A stretch of 42,494 nt of DNA from Treponema sp. (GTDB lineage Bacteria; Spirochaetota; Spirochaetia; Treponematales; Breznakiellaceae). This document shows, in pieces, positions 25,511 through 33,398 of this stretch. The stretch covers positions 1 to 42,494 of the forward strand of contig JAITHE010000109.1 in assembly GCA_031280125.1 (NCBI GenBank), read 5' to 3'. How positions within the stretch are numbered: the stretch's first letter is position 1; each line of letters opens with the position of its first letter. The position numbers and the translations under genes are program-made. The notes below the pieces were generated by a model, which had not been told where the DNA came from, did no database searches, and saw nothing but the letters and a program-made list of their open reading frames with translations.

Positions 25511-25978
25511 ATGAGAGTTGAGTATATTAATCCCTTTGTTGAAGCCGCCTTCAATGTATTGAAGGAAGTGCTGGAAACCGATGTAAAGCGGGGGGATCTA
25601 TACCTTAAATCCACCACCATGTCCATTATGGGGGTTGCCGCGCTGGTAGGGCTTGCGGGCGATGTGGAGGGCCGGGTGCTTTTTGACATGTCCAAAGAGA
25701 CGGCTCTGAATGTGGCCGGCGCCATGAACAACGAGAAATTTTCTGAACTGGATGATCTTGCCAAGGCGACCATTACGGAGCTTGCCAACATGATCACCGC
25801 CCAGGCGGTAACCAAACTGCACGGCATGGGTTTCAAGTTTGATTTGACCCCCCCGGCCCTGTTTTCCGGAGAAAACATGGAAATTTCCACCAGGGCGGTC
25901 GAAGCTTTGATTGTTCCCATGGATCTGGGACCGGTTGGAAAGCTTGAAATTAACGTCGCCATCCGTGAACGGGCCTGA
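25511..25978 (+). CDS. cheX: CheY-phosphate phosphatase CheX
   Basis: A 155-residue phosphatase that resets phosphorylated CheY in spirochaetes. ATG 25511 is chosen because AAGGAG lies before it (AATAAGGAGTTTACC); the frame extends upstream inside the cheW-cheR gene. The catalytic ExxN pair of the CheC/CheX/FliY class is visible as TELANM (Glu90, Asn93). The third gene of the operon, 10 bases after the fusion gene. In Treponema pallidum cheX is followed by cheY, as far as I recall; here it is followed by a gap and tRNA-Val. Confidence 0.93.
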   Translation: MRVEYINPFVEAAFNVLKEVLETDVKRGDLYLKSTTMSIMGVAALVGLAGDVEGRVLFDMSKETALNVAGAMNNEKFSELDDLAKATITELANMITAQAVTKLHGMGFKFDLTPPALFSGENMEISTRAVEALIVPMDLGPVGKLEINVAIRERA

Positions 25979-26111
25979 TTTTTTCATTTGCGGCGGAATT
26001 TGATGCCCTGTTCCTAGGGGCAGATTTATTTGAACATTGGCAGAAATGATGTGGAAAACGGAAAGGCCGGTTCTTCAGGGCCGGTGAAAAAATTGGCCGG
26101 CATGTCCACAT

Positions 26112-26143
26112 TTTTCCCGTCAAGCGGCAGCGAAACGGGAAAA
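26112..26143. other. Hairpin just before tRNA-Val
   Basis: TTTTCCCGT (26112-26120) pairs with ACGGGAAAA (26135-26143) around a 14-base loop, ending two bases before the tRNA. It may mark 5' processing of the precursor or end the cheX transcript. The rest of 25979-26111 shows no gene. Confidence 0.4.
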
Positions 26144-26144
26144 C

Positions 26145-26218
26145 GGGCGGTTAGCTCAGTTGGTTAGAGCACCAGTATGACACGCTGGGGGTCACAAGTT
26201 CGACTCTTGTATCGCCCA
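26145..26218 (+). tRNA. tRNA-Val (anticodon GAC)
   Basis: A 74-nt cloverleaf. The acceptor stem GGGCGGT pairs with ATCGCCC, the D stem is GCTC/GAGC, the anticodon stem CCAGT/GCTGG has loop ATGACAC with anticodon GAC, and the T arm is ACAAG-TTCGACT-CTTGT. The discriminator is A and CCA is not encoded. It reads the valine codons GUC and GUU. Confidence 0.95.
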
Positions 26219-26243
26219 TTTTAATGTAATGCGATCCCCTTCC

Positions 26244-26278
26244 TCCGGCGGGGTTTTGGGTCTCCAGGATCCGCCGGA
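26244..26278 (+). terminator. Hairpin after tRNA-Val
   Basis: TCCGGCGG (26244-26251) pairs with CCGCCGGA (26271-26278) around a 19-base loop. It lies 25 bases after the tRNA. The following T-run is short (ATTTTAG). Confidence 0.4.
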
Positions 26279-26280
26279 TG

Positions 26281-26298
26281 TGAATTTTAGTAAATTCA
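26281..26298. promoter_or_regulatory. Inverted repeat upstream of the HAD gene
   Basis: TGAATTT, TAGT, AAATTCA form a 7-bp dyad 27 bases upstream of the -10 box at 26325. The position suits an operator or an AT-rich upstream element. Confidence 0.35.
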
Positions 26299-26324
26299 AG
26301 CTACCAATTTATCTTCCCAGGGTA

Positions 26325-26330
26325 TATATT
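26325..26330 (+). promoter_or_regulatory. -10 hexamer next to the HAD start
   Basis: TATATT is followed by seven bases and ATG 26338. No ribosome binding site and no clear -35 were found; a leaderless message is predicted. Confidence 0.45.
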
Positions 26331-26337
26331 ATATCTT

Positions 26338-27123
26338 ATGCAAGATCTTGAACAGATTAGGTCCAAAGGGGCCTTTATTATTGACATGGACGGGGTAATC
26401 TACCATGGCAACCAGCTCCTTAAGGGGGCGCTGGAATTTGTAAAATGGATGGAGACAAACGGCAAATCCTTTCTTTTTCTTACCAACTCCAGTGAACGCT
26501 CTCCCTTGGAGCTTTCCCAAAAACTTGCCCGGCTGGGTATAGAGGTAGATCCGGAACATTTTTATACCAGCGCCCTGGCAACCGCCAGCTTTCTGGCTAC
26601 TCAGACTCCCGGAGGCTCAGTCTATGTAATCGGCGAACCAGGGCTAATCCAGGCCCTTTATGACCAGGGGTTCACCATGAACAATGTCAACCCCGATTAT
26701 GTGGTGGTGGGCGAAGGCCGGGGCTACAGCCTGGAGGCCCTGGAACGGGCGGTTAAGCTGGTCGAGGGAGGGGCGCGGCTTATTGGTACTAACCCCGATA
26801 TGAATGGCCCCATAGAAGGAGGGGTGATTGTGCCCGCCTGCGGGGCCCTGGTTTCTCCCATTGAACTGGCCACGGGAAAAAAGGCCTACTTTGTAGGAAA
26901 ACCCAATCCCTTGATGATGCGCCATGGCCTGCGCCGCCTTGATGCCAAGCGGGAAGAAACCGCCATTGTGGGGGACCGTATGGACACGGATATTCAGGCG
27001 GGGGTTGAATCCGAAATCGAAACGGTTCTGGTTCTTTCGGGGGTTACCAGGCTGGAAGAGGTTAACCGGTTTCCCTACCAGCCCCGGCATATTTTGGAAG
27101 GGGTGTTCGAAATCGCCCCTTGA
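26338..27123 (+). CDS. HAD-IIA family phosphatase (NagD-like)
   Basis: A cytosolic sugar- or nucleotide-phosphatase-like protein of 261 residues, normal for subclass IIA. Motif I is IIDMDGVIYHG with nucleophile Asp16 and acid Asp18. Motif II is FLTNSS. The cap domain holds VVVGEGRGYSLEALERAV and GTNPDMNGPIEGG. The KPNPLMM segment gives the motif III Lys, and IVGDRMDTDIQAG gives motif IV metal ligands. It is related to NagD, 4-nitrophenylphosphatase and phosphoglycolate phosphatase; the substrate is not decidable. It stands alone between tRNA-Val and a convergent chemoreceptor gene. Confidence 0.92.
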   Translation: MQDLEQIRSKGAFIIDMDGVIYHGNQLLKGALEFVKWMETNGKSFLFLTNSSERSPLELSQKLARLGIEVDPEHFYTSALATASFLATQTPGGSVYVIGEPGLIQALYDQGFTMNNVNPDYVVVGEGRGYSLEALERAVKLVEGGARLIGTNPDMNGPIEGGVIVPACGALVSPIELATGKKAYFVGKPNPLMMRHGLRRLDAKREETAIVGDRMDTDIQAGVESEIETVLVLSGVTRLEEVNRFPYQPRHILEGVFEIAP

Positions 27124-27276
27124 GGTTTCCCGCGGCGCAATTCCCCCGATCTGCGGTGCGGTTTTGGTGGTACTCCTTATGCCGGTGCTTCTGGTCTTTA
27201 AATTCAGGTCCGCTTGGCGGAAAGGGTTGAGCCGGAGTTTAACGGCCCGGTCTGCGGTTCTTTCCAGCCGGATAAA

Positions 27277-29475
27277 CTATCCCACGGTGAAGCGGGACAC
27301 TTCCTTTACCAGGATGTCGATGCTTTCCTTGTTTTGGCCGCTGACCTCGTTGATCTGCTGTACCGCCGAATTGATCTGATCCGCGCTGCCGGCCATTTCG
27401 TTCATCCCGGTGGAAATCTCCTGGCTTGCCAGTTCAAGGTTTCTGCTTTCTTCGATTATTTCCTTTGCTCCCTCAAGCATTTCTCCGGAACCGTTTTTTA
27501 CCTGCCCAGTAATGTCGTTGAGCATGGCAATGGCATCAAGGATCTGCTTGCTTCCTTCCCCCTGCGCTTCCATGGCGTTCCGGATACTGCCTTCCTGATC
27601 GGCTACGATCTTTACCCCCCTGTCTATGGCTTCAAACTTATTAAGTACATTGCCTGTGGATTCGGTGATCTTGTCAATGGATCCCTTGATCTTTTTAAGT
27701 ACCTTGCTGATAGTTTTTGACTGTTTTCCGGAAGATTCGGCGAGCTTTCGTATTTCATCGGCCACTACGGCAAATCCCTTTCCCGCTTCCCCGGCGTGGG
27801 CCGCTTCGATGGCGGCGTTCATGGATAAAAGATTGGTCTGACTGGCGATATTTTCCATCACCGAGTTGATCTCCAGCAGGCCCTCGGATTCCCGGGCAAT
27901 TTCCTGAATATCGGAAGCCACTGCCTCAAGGCCCCGGCGGCCCACCTCGGAGGCCTCCGAAAGATCCGTTACACTCTCCGCGTTTTTTATCAATGTTTTG
28001 GTAACGGACTGAATATTGGCCAGCATCTGCTCAATGGCCGAAGAAGAGCGGGATACGCCGGAGCTTTGTTCCTCTATAAGGCTGTTAAGTTTGTTGATGT
28101 TTCCCGTGATCTGTTCCATGGTGGTGCTGGTTTCCGTTACCCCGGCGGATTGGTTTAACATTCTGCCCCGGATGCTCTGAATATTGGCGGTGATCTCGTT
28201 AACCGCCGCGGCGGTTTCTTTCATGTTGGCGGCCATCTGCCCGCCTATATTAAAGAGATTTGCCGTGTGCCGCTTTATTGTAATAATCAAGTGCTTGATC
28301 TTTTCCATGGTCTGATTAAAGGAACCGCTGATGTCTCCTATTTCATCACTGCTATGGATGTCCAGTTTCTGGGTCAGGTCTCCTTCGCCGGCCATACTGA
28401 AGCTTGTCATCATGGATTTGAGGGGCAGGGTGATTCTGCGGGCCATAAAGATCGCCGCCGCGGTGATCAAAAGAAGCATAACAACGATGATGGGAATGCT
28501 TATTTGCAGCATCTTGAGTACCGGTCCGTTGACGATGCCCATGGGGATGCCGAGCATCAGGGCCCAGGGAGTGCTGGTTGTTCCTATCTCGATGGGACTG
28601 AGAACAAATAAATAATTCTGGCCGTTGAGGCTGGATGTGTTGACAAAAGAAAACTGCCGGCCTTCCTTTACAGCGTTCAGCAGGTCCCCGCGGGACTGCT
28701 CGTTCAGTTCAAGTTCGGTTTCCATAAGGTATGCGCCGACCCGGTTACGGTCAAAATGGCCCGCCACTATTCCCTGGCTGCTAAAAACCGCTGCAATGGT
28801 TCCCTGGTAGGGCTGTATCCCGCTGACCCTGTTCTGTATGTTTTGAATACTGATGTCAAGCAGCGCCGCCCCCGGTATTTGATCATTTATGAAGATTGGT
28901 ACAGTAAGGGTCGTTATAAGTTCATCCTCTCCGTCAATGGCATAGTAATATGGCTCCATGATTGTTTCGTTTCCGCTGTCGCGGGCGGCAAGGTAAAAAT
29001 CTCCTTGTCCGGGAATATCGTAATTAAGAAGGGGCGATACGGCAATATTGTCTTCTTCTGTCCATGCCCAATAAGAGATGAATCTTCCGGTTCTATCCGA
29101 TCCGGGGGTGCCTGCATATTCCGCATCATTGCCGTCAAGGGCGTTGGGTTCCCAGCAGCTAGCCACGGCAGCTATGTCGGGGCTGGCTTTGAGAACGCCC
29201 CGCAATATCATGTCAAAGGTGGACCTCCGCCGCCAGTCTTCCAGTTCTACCGCTCCCTCCGCCATAATTTCGCTGATGGTCCGGATGGTGGACATATAGT
29301 TTTCGAACCATGTCTCAATTTCCGTAGCCTGTTTGTCGGCGATATCTGTTATTTCCTTGTTTACCAAGGCGTTAATTTCTTTTCTTGCCGTGTTTAATAC
29401 CACCGTAACAAGGGTTCCTATTCCAAGGAAAACGATGGACACAATCATAATAGTGAGTTTTTTACCCAGCTTCAT
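27277..29475 (-). CDS. Methyl-accepting chemotaxis protein with dCache sensor
   Basis: A transmembrane chemoreceptor of 732 residues. Start 29475 is chosen because GAGGAG precedes it and the signal anchor MKLGKKLTIMIVSIVFLGIG begins there. Order: first membrane helix (7-28), periplasmic double-Cache sensor (about 35-330, with the SYWAWTEEDNIAVSPLLNYD region and the YYYAIDGEDELITTLTVPIF region), second helix (about 340-365), HAMP, and a long cytoplasmic coiled coil with the tip IASQTNLLSMNAAIEAAHAGEAGKGFAVVADEIRKLAE (written here only as location: about residues 565-602). There is no C-terminal CheR-tethering pentapeptide. The ligand is probably a small organic acid or amino acid by domain type. 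Confidence 0.95.
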   Translation of the reverse strand: MKLGKKLTIMIVSIVFLGIGTLVTVVLNTARKEINALVNKEITDIADKQATEIETWFENYMSTIRTISEIMAEGAVELEDWRRRSTFDMILRGVLKASPDIAAVASCWEPNALDGNDAEYAGTPGSDRTGRFISYWAWTEEDNIAVSPLLNYDIPGQGDFYLAARDSGNETIMEPYYYAIDGEDELITTLTVPIFINDQIPGAALLDISIQNIQNRVSGIQPYQGTIAAVFSSQGIVAGHFDRNRVGAYLMETELELNEQSRGDLLNAVKEGRQFSFVNTSSLNGQNYLFVLSPIEIGTTSTPWALMLGIPMGIVNGPVLKMLQISIPIIVVMLLLITAAAIFMARRITLPLKSMMTSFSMAGEGDLTQKLDIHSSDEIGDISGSFNQTMEKIKHLIITIKRHTANLFNIGGQMAANMKETAAAVNEITANIQSIRGRMLNQSAGVTETSTTMEQITGNINKLNSLIEEQSSGVSRSSSAIEQMLANIQSVTKTLIKNAESVTDLSEASEVGRRGLEAVASDIQEIARESEGLLEINSVMENIASQTNLLSMNAAIEAAHAGEAGKGFAVVADEIRKLAESSGKQSKTISKVLKKIKGSIDKITESTGNVLNKFEAIDRGVKIVADQEGSIRNAMEAQGEGSKQILDAIAMLNDITGQVKNGSGEMLEGAKEIIEESRNLELASQEISTGMNEMAGSADQINSAVQQINEVSGQNKESIDILVKEVSRFTVG

Positions 29476-29506
29476 GATTAACTCCTCATTTTTACATCCC
29501 ATAAAA

Positions 29507-29535
29507 AATATAGTACAACCCGCCGCTAAAGTCAA
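29507..29535 (-). promoter_or_regulatory. Promoter of the chemoreceptor gene
   Basis: TTGACT (29535-29530), a 17-bp spacer and TATATT (29512-29507) on the minus strand. The leader is about 25-30 bases and contains the ribosome binding site. This is a normal sigma70 promoter, not sigma28. Confidence 0.65.
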
Positions 29536-29642
29536 AAATTTTTGGATCTCCCAAGACCATGCGGGAAAAAGCCGCTACAGCCGGGACCTGCGGCATTTGA
29601 AGGGTATTGTGGGGCAGCAGAAATCCGCTTAAAGGATCCGCT

Positions 29643-30503
29643 CTACAGTTTCAGGAATATTTCGGCTTTTTCGATCTCGGAGTTCACCGTGGGTGCAATT
29701 TCTTCAAAAATTTCCGATCCCGTACCCAGCGCTTCCCGGATGGAAGGTCCCGGTTTTTCCGGATGCCTGTCGCCGGAAAAGCCTATGTCCATTTCGCAGG
29801 CAAAGCGGTTTGCCAGCATGATCGTATAAAGGATGTTTCTGTGGTCGCCGTCATAATCCAGGTGGCTGTGGTGGTATACAATAACATCCCCCACAGCCCC
29901 TTCAAGTTTCCAGGCTTTTACGATCTTTGCACCGGCGCCGCAGTGGTTGATTCCCAGATTTCTGTCTTCCGCCCTGACCAGGGAAAGCCGGTCCCGGTCG
30001 GAGACACTGACGGTAAGCAGATAATCCGCACCGGCTGCCGCATTAAGGGGGATCTTGCCTATGTCGTGCAGAAGTCCGGCGGTAAAATACTCTTCAAGCT
30101 GTTTGGCATCGATCCCCCGTTTTTTTGCGATGGTTTTGGCGGCCACCCCCACACACAGGGAATGCCGCCAGAAGCCTTCCATGTTGAGCCCTGCGGCGGC
30201 TCTGCCGGAAGCGAGGTTGCCCACCACCGCGGAAGAAAGGGCCAGGTTTTTTACGGTATTAATTCCCAGCATGATAATTGCCCGTACCAGGTTGGTAACT
30301 TGTTGGCCTAGTCCATAATAGGCAGAGTTGATCAATTTAAGTACCCGGCCTACCAGAACCGGATCCAAAGAAATCACGTGGTTTAAATCCGCGGGACTGG
30401 TCTGGGGATTGTTACAGACCTCCAGAACCTTTGCTACCGATGTGGGAAGGCTCGGCATATTCTTAATATATTCTTCAATTTTACGGTGCTGATCAGTGGA
30501 CAT
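29643..30503 (-). CDS. HDOD-domain signalling protein
   Basis: A cytosolic protein of 286 residues made almost wholly of one HDOD domain. It opens IEEYIKNMPSLPTSVAKVLE and continues LNHVISLDPVLVGRVLKLIN and ALSSAVVGNL, all typical. An HD-like GLLHDIGKIPL segment (about residues 165-175) keeps the His-Asp pair, which many HDOD proteins have lost. HDOD proteins act in signalling and gene regulation with unclear biochemistry. The start at 30503 overlaps the upstream TPR gene by 11 bases. It ends the LamG-TPR-HDOD operon, just after the chemoreceptor gene promoter. Confidence 0.93.
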   Translation of the reverse strand: MSTDQHRKIEEYIKNMPSLPTSVAKVLEVCNNPQTSPADLNHVISLDPVLVGRVLKLINSAYYGLGQQVTNLVRAIIMLGINTVKNLALSSAVVGNLASGRAAAGLNMEGFWRHSLCVGVAAKTIAKKRGIDAKQLEEYFTAGLLHDIGKIPLNAAAGADYLLTVSVSDRDRLSLVRAEDRNLGINHCGAGAKIVKAWKLEGAVGDVIVYHHSHLDYDGDHRNILYTIMLANRFACEMDIGFSGDRHPEKPGPSIREALGTGSEIFEEIAPTVNSEIEKAEIFLKL

Positions 30504-31575
30504 TATTCTGCCTCTTGCCGTTTATGGCGTTGATCTTTGATGCAACGTCCTGAAGCCTGCGCTTAAGGACGATAATCAGATTTTTATCCGGCATGGAACC
30601 GGAAAGATCTTCCAGGTATGACAAGGTACCGGCAATTTTTTCTCCCGGTACTTTTTCCGGCGGAGAAGAGACCAGAGAAATTTTCCGTGCCCTGATTTCA
30701 TTGAGCAGCCCTTTTTTACCTTCCAGGGTATTGATTACATACTCCATAACAAGCCTGGTTTCACTCCTCATGAACTCTTCCCGTTTTTTGGAGGGGAGCG
30801 AAGCGGCCAGAGTTTTGAGGTAGTTCATGAGCCCCAGAACCGCTTCCCGGTCATTCCGCCCCTTCCTGCCCTCTACGGATTCCGGGGTTTCTTCTCTGGT
30901 TTTTTTGATTCCCCCATCATACCGGTTTCCGGCCCACACACCGGCCAAATCCGGCCAGCTTTCCTGGCCCGGAGGGTCTCCGGGCTCCGGCTGTTTATCT
31001 TTCCCCTGTTCATCCCCGCTCTGGTACGCCCGGGTTATTTCAATATTTTTCTTCGTTTCTCCATTTTCGGGATCCATCCGGAGTGCCTGCTGAAAAACAG
31101 CCATGGCCCTGCCGTGAAGGCCCTGGCTGAGGTAGATTACCCCTAGGCCGTTACAGGCATGGACGGAACCGGGATCCAGTTCTACTGCCCTGGCGCAGGA
31201 CATGGCGGCAGCCTTGAGGCTGCCCATCCGCGCCTGGATAGTCCCAGTATTATAATACAATTCCGCCCTGGTGGGATCAATTTCAACGGCCTCCGCCAGA
31301 GCATCCAGGGCGTCCTGATACTTTTCCTGCCGCCGGTAAACAACCGCCAAGTTGTTTAGGGCTTCCGTATCCCGGGGGTTCTTCGCCAGAAGACTGCGGA
31401 ATTCATCCGCCGCTTCACCAGGTTTTCCCGCCTCCGCCAGGGTAATTCCCAAAAGAAGACGCGCCTCCCTGTCATCCTGATGTTTGGCCAGGTACTGCCC
31501 AAGGAGTTCCTCCGCTTCCGCATGATTTCCTGCCCGGCGGGGGTTCCCGGTGCGGCCAAGGATGGTTACATTCAT
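30493..31575 (-). CDS. TPR-repeat protein
   Basis: A protein of 360 residues without a signal peptide. Residues about 15-185 are five or so tetratricopeptide repeats (for example TEALNNLAVVYRRQEKYQDA and AELYYNTGTIQARMGSLKAA), a scaffold for protein binding. A charged, disordered linker (about 185-235) follows. The C-terminal part (about 236-355) is helical with no family I recognise. The start ATG at 31575 shares ATGA with the stop of the upstream LamG gene, and its own stop lies inside the HDOD gene, so translation is tightly coupled. Confidence 0.88.
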   Translation of the reverse strand: MNVTILGRTGNPRRAGNHAEAEELLGQYLAKHQDDREARLLLGITLAEAGKPGEAADEFRSLLAKNPRDTEALNNLAVVYRRQEKYQDALDALAEAVEIDPTRAELYYNTGTIQARMGSLKAAAMSCARAVELDPGSVHACNGLGVIYLSQGLHGRAMAVFQQALRMDPENGETKKNIEITRAYQSGDEQGKDKQPEPGDPPGQESWPDLAGVWAGNRYDGGIKKTREETPESVEGRKGRNDREAVLGLMNYLKTLAASLPSKKREEFMRSETRLVMEYVINTLEGKKGLLNEIRARKISLVSSPPEKVPGEKIAGTLSYLEDLSGSMPDKNLIIVLKRRLQDVASKINAINGKRQNNVH

Positions 31576-33365
31576 CGGCCTGCCCCCGGACCGGGAGGAG
31601 GAGCCCGCAGGGGCCGGGCACTGACCTCCCGGGCAAATTGTCCGGCATGGAAGCCCGGCACACTGTTCCCGCCAGGACGCGGCGGAGCCGCCGGGGACGC
31701 TCCATCATAGGCAGCCACCGTAAAAAAGTACAGCGTTCCGTTCCGCAGGCCCTCGATCCGCAGGGAAGTCCGGTTCCCCGCGTCAATGGGGGAATCCCCC
31801 GCCGCAGCTCCCTGGCCATAGTAAACGCCGCTGGAAGTTCCGTAGTATACCAAATAACCTTGGACATCTTCGTCGGGGCTCCCCCGCCAGGACAGGTCCA
31901 CCGCTCCGTCCATGGCTTGAGCAATCACCAAAGAAGGGGGATAGGGGGGATCGTTACTTTCGTAGATGATCCTGAGTTCCTCCAGATAAGGGCTGGTTTC
32001 ACAGTCTCCACTGGGGTAGAATGAAACCGCAAGCTGGATATACCGTCCCCAAAGAGACGGCAGGGTTTCGCCGGGGACGATGGGGATCCATGGGCTTTGG
32101 CCGAACCGGTAGGGCTCTTCTCCGGTACGGATAAAAAACTGCAACGCCGAATCATCGGGAAAGCGGAAACTGCCCCGGCCTGTATAGGTATTTTTTACCG
32201 CCATATACCGGGCCCCGGCCTGGAGGACAAAACTTAGCCGCCCGCCGGAAGCCTCTACCCTGATCACCCGTGAACCCGCTTCGCCCAGATCCAGGGTCCG
32301 GGTTTCAATGCGTCCGCCGCTGCGGGGAAATTTGGTCAGTTCCGGCAGTTCCAGGGCAGTCCGGGATGCCGGTTCCAGGGCGGTCCGGCCCGGCGCGTTG
32401 ATCACCCGGTTGTAAATCCGGAATTCATCTATCATCCCGGAAAAACGGCTCCCCAGAATAAAATAACCGTCCCGGTTTGTCCGGGGAGTGTACACGTCCC
32501 CCCCCTCTCCACCGCTGGAAGTAGCGTGGGCCGTACTTTCAATTCTGCCGTTGATAAGATATTCCAGCAGGCCAGAATCGGCGTTGTACCGGATCAGGTG
32601 GTGGCTCCAAGTCCGGGGGGTTAAAACGCTTCTGCTTTCCAGGGTGATGCTGAGCCGTCCCGGGAGAAAATTTCCCCGCCGGGACCCGGTTTCTTCCTGA
32701 GGGGGACTGAAAAATTCTTGAAAGGTCCAGCGGATCCGGTTTTTCAAGGCTTCGCAGAGGATTCGCTGGTTTTCCACCGCCGACCAGCCTAGAATTTTTT
32801 CGCCGTTTTCCATATTATTGGGATACAGCCAAAATTCCAGGCTAAAATCCCGGATATTCCGTCCCGGGGCAAAGAGGGCGCCCGGCCCCGGCCTGAGCGT
32901 TAACGGTTCGCTTGCCCGGTCCCGCAGCCCGGAAAAAAGGGCCGCTCCCCGGCCGTATCTGGCCCATCGCTCGTTGACGCTCTCCACCGGTCCGGAAATA
33001 CCCGTCCTGTAATGACCTTGACGATCCTCAAAACGATCCGGTGAGGATTCGTCAAAACCCAGTTCCAGGTCCAGGGCAGATTCGGGCACGGAAAAATTTC
33101 TGAAGGCCCCATAAAGGGCCGTGATATCCTGACCGGCGTTCCGGCGTTCCGCGGCCCCCGCCGAAAAGGAACCGGTCCAGGCGGAAGACAGGGCCAGCAC
33201 CCTCCGGGGCCTTACGGCAGACAGTTCTTCTACCTGGCTGCGCGCTTCCACCGCCTGCCACCCGGCGGAAGCGCCGAGGATCAAGGTTTTTTCCGCCGCC
33301 TGCAGACCGGGACTGACGCAGCACAGAAAAAAACAGTATAATATAATCGGTGCGGTATTTTTCAT
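31572..33365 (-). CDS. Exported LamG- and fibronectin-type III protein
   Basis: A 597-residue exported protein with signal peptide MKNTAPIILYCFFLCCVSPG and a cleavage region near LQAAEK. The middle (about residues 130-325) is a LamG/concanavalin-like jelly roll, with FSLEFWLYPNNMENGEKILGW and GMIDEFRIYNRVI, the latter typical of LamG ends. A beta domain follows (about 340-470), then one fibronectin III domain (about 475-560) with AVDLSWRGSPDEDVQGYLVYY. The C-terminus is Pro/Gly/Ala-rich. Such architecture suits carbohydrate or surface binding; the ligand is unknown. No ribosome binding site is seen; TATAAT lies 12 bases before the ATG. It heads a three-gene operon. Confidence 0.85.
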   Translation of the reverse strand: MKNTAPIILYCFFLCCVSPGLQAAEKTLILGASAGWQAVEARSQVEELSAVRPRRVLALSSAWTGSFSAGAAERRNAGQDITALYGAFRNFSVPESALDLELGFDESSPDRFEDRQGHYRTGISGPVESVNERWARYGRGAALFSGLRDRASEPLTLRPGPGALFAPGRNIRDFSLEFWLYPNNMENGEKILGWSAVENQRILCEALKNRIRWTFQEFFSPPQEETGSRRGNFLPGRLSITLESRSVLTPRTWSHHLIRYNADSGLLEYLINGRIESTAHATSSGGEGGDVYTPRTNRDGYFILGSRFSGMIDEFRIYNRVINAPGRTALEPASRTALELPELTKFPRSGGRIETRTLDLGEAGSRVIRVEASGGRLSFVLQAGARYMAVKNTYTGRGSFRFPDDSALQFFIRTGEEPYRFGQSPWIPIVPGETLPSLWGRYIQLAVSFYPSGDCETSPYLEELRIIYESNDPPYPPSLVIAQAMDGAVDLSWRGSPDEDVQGYLVYYGTSSGVYYGQGAAAGDSPIDAGNRTSLRIEGLRNGTLYFFTVAAYDGASPAAPPRPGGNSVPGFHAGQFAREVSARPLRAPPPGPGAGR

Positions 33366-33377
33366 GGTACTTCATTA

Positions 33378-33383
33378 ATTATA
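33378..33383 (-). promoter_or_regulatory. -10 box TATAAT of the LamG operon
   Basis: A perfect TATAAT on the minus strand, 12 bases before ATG 33365, predicting a leader of only about five bases. It shares a 33-bp space with the divergent uvrC start. Confidence 0.5.
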
Positions 33384-33387
33384 TCGG

Positions 33388-33393
33388 TAATTT
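33388..33393 (+). promoter_or_regulatory. -10-like hexamer next to the uvrC start
   Basis: TAATTT is followed by five bases and ATG 33399. It overlaps the promoter region of the divergent operon. No ribosome binding site is present. Confidence 0.35.
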
Positions 33394-33398
33394 GTTAT

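Noticed and set aside
27124-27276. Hydrophobic stretch on the plus strand (VLVVLLMPVLLVFKF)
   Set aside because: There is no start codon with a binding site and the frame runs into the chemoreceptor gene on the other strand. It may be chance or a remnant.
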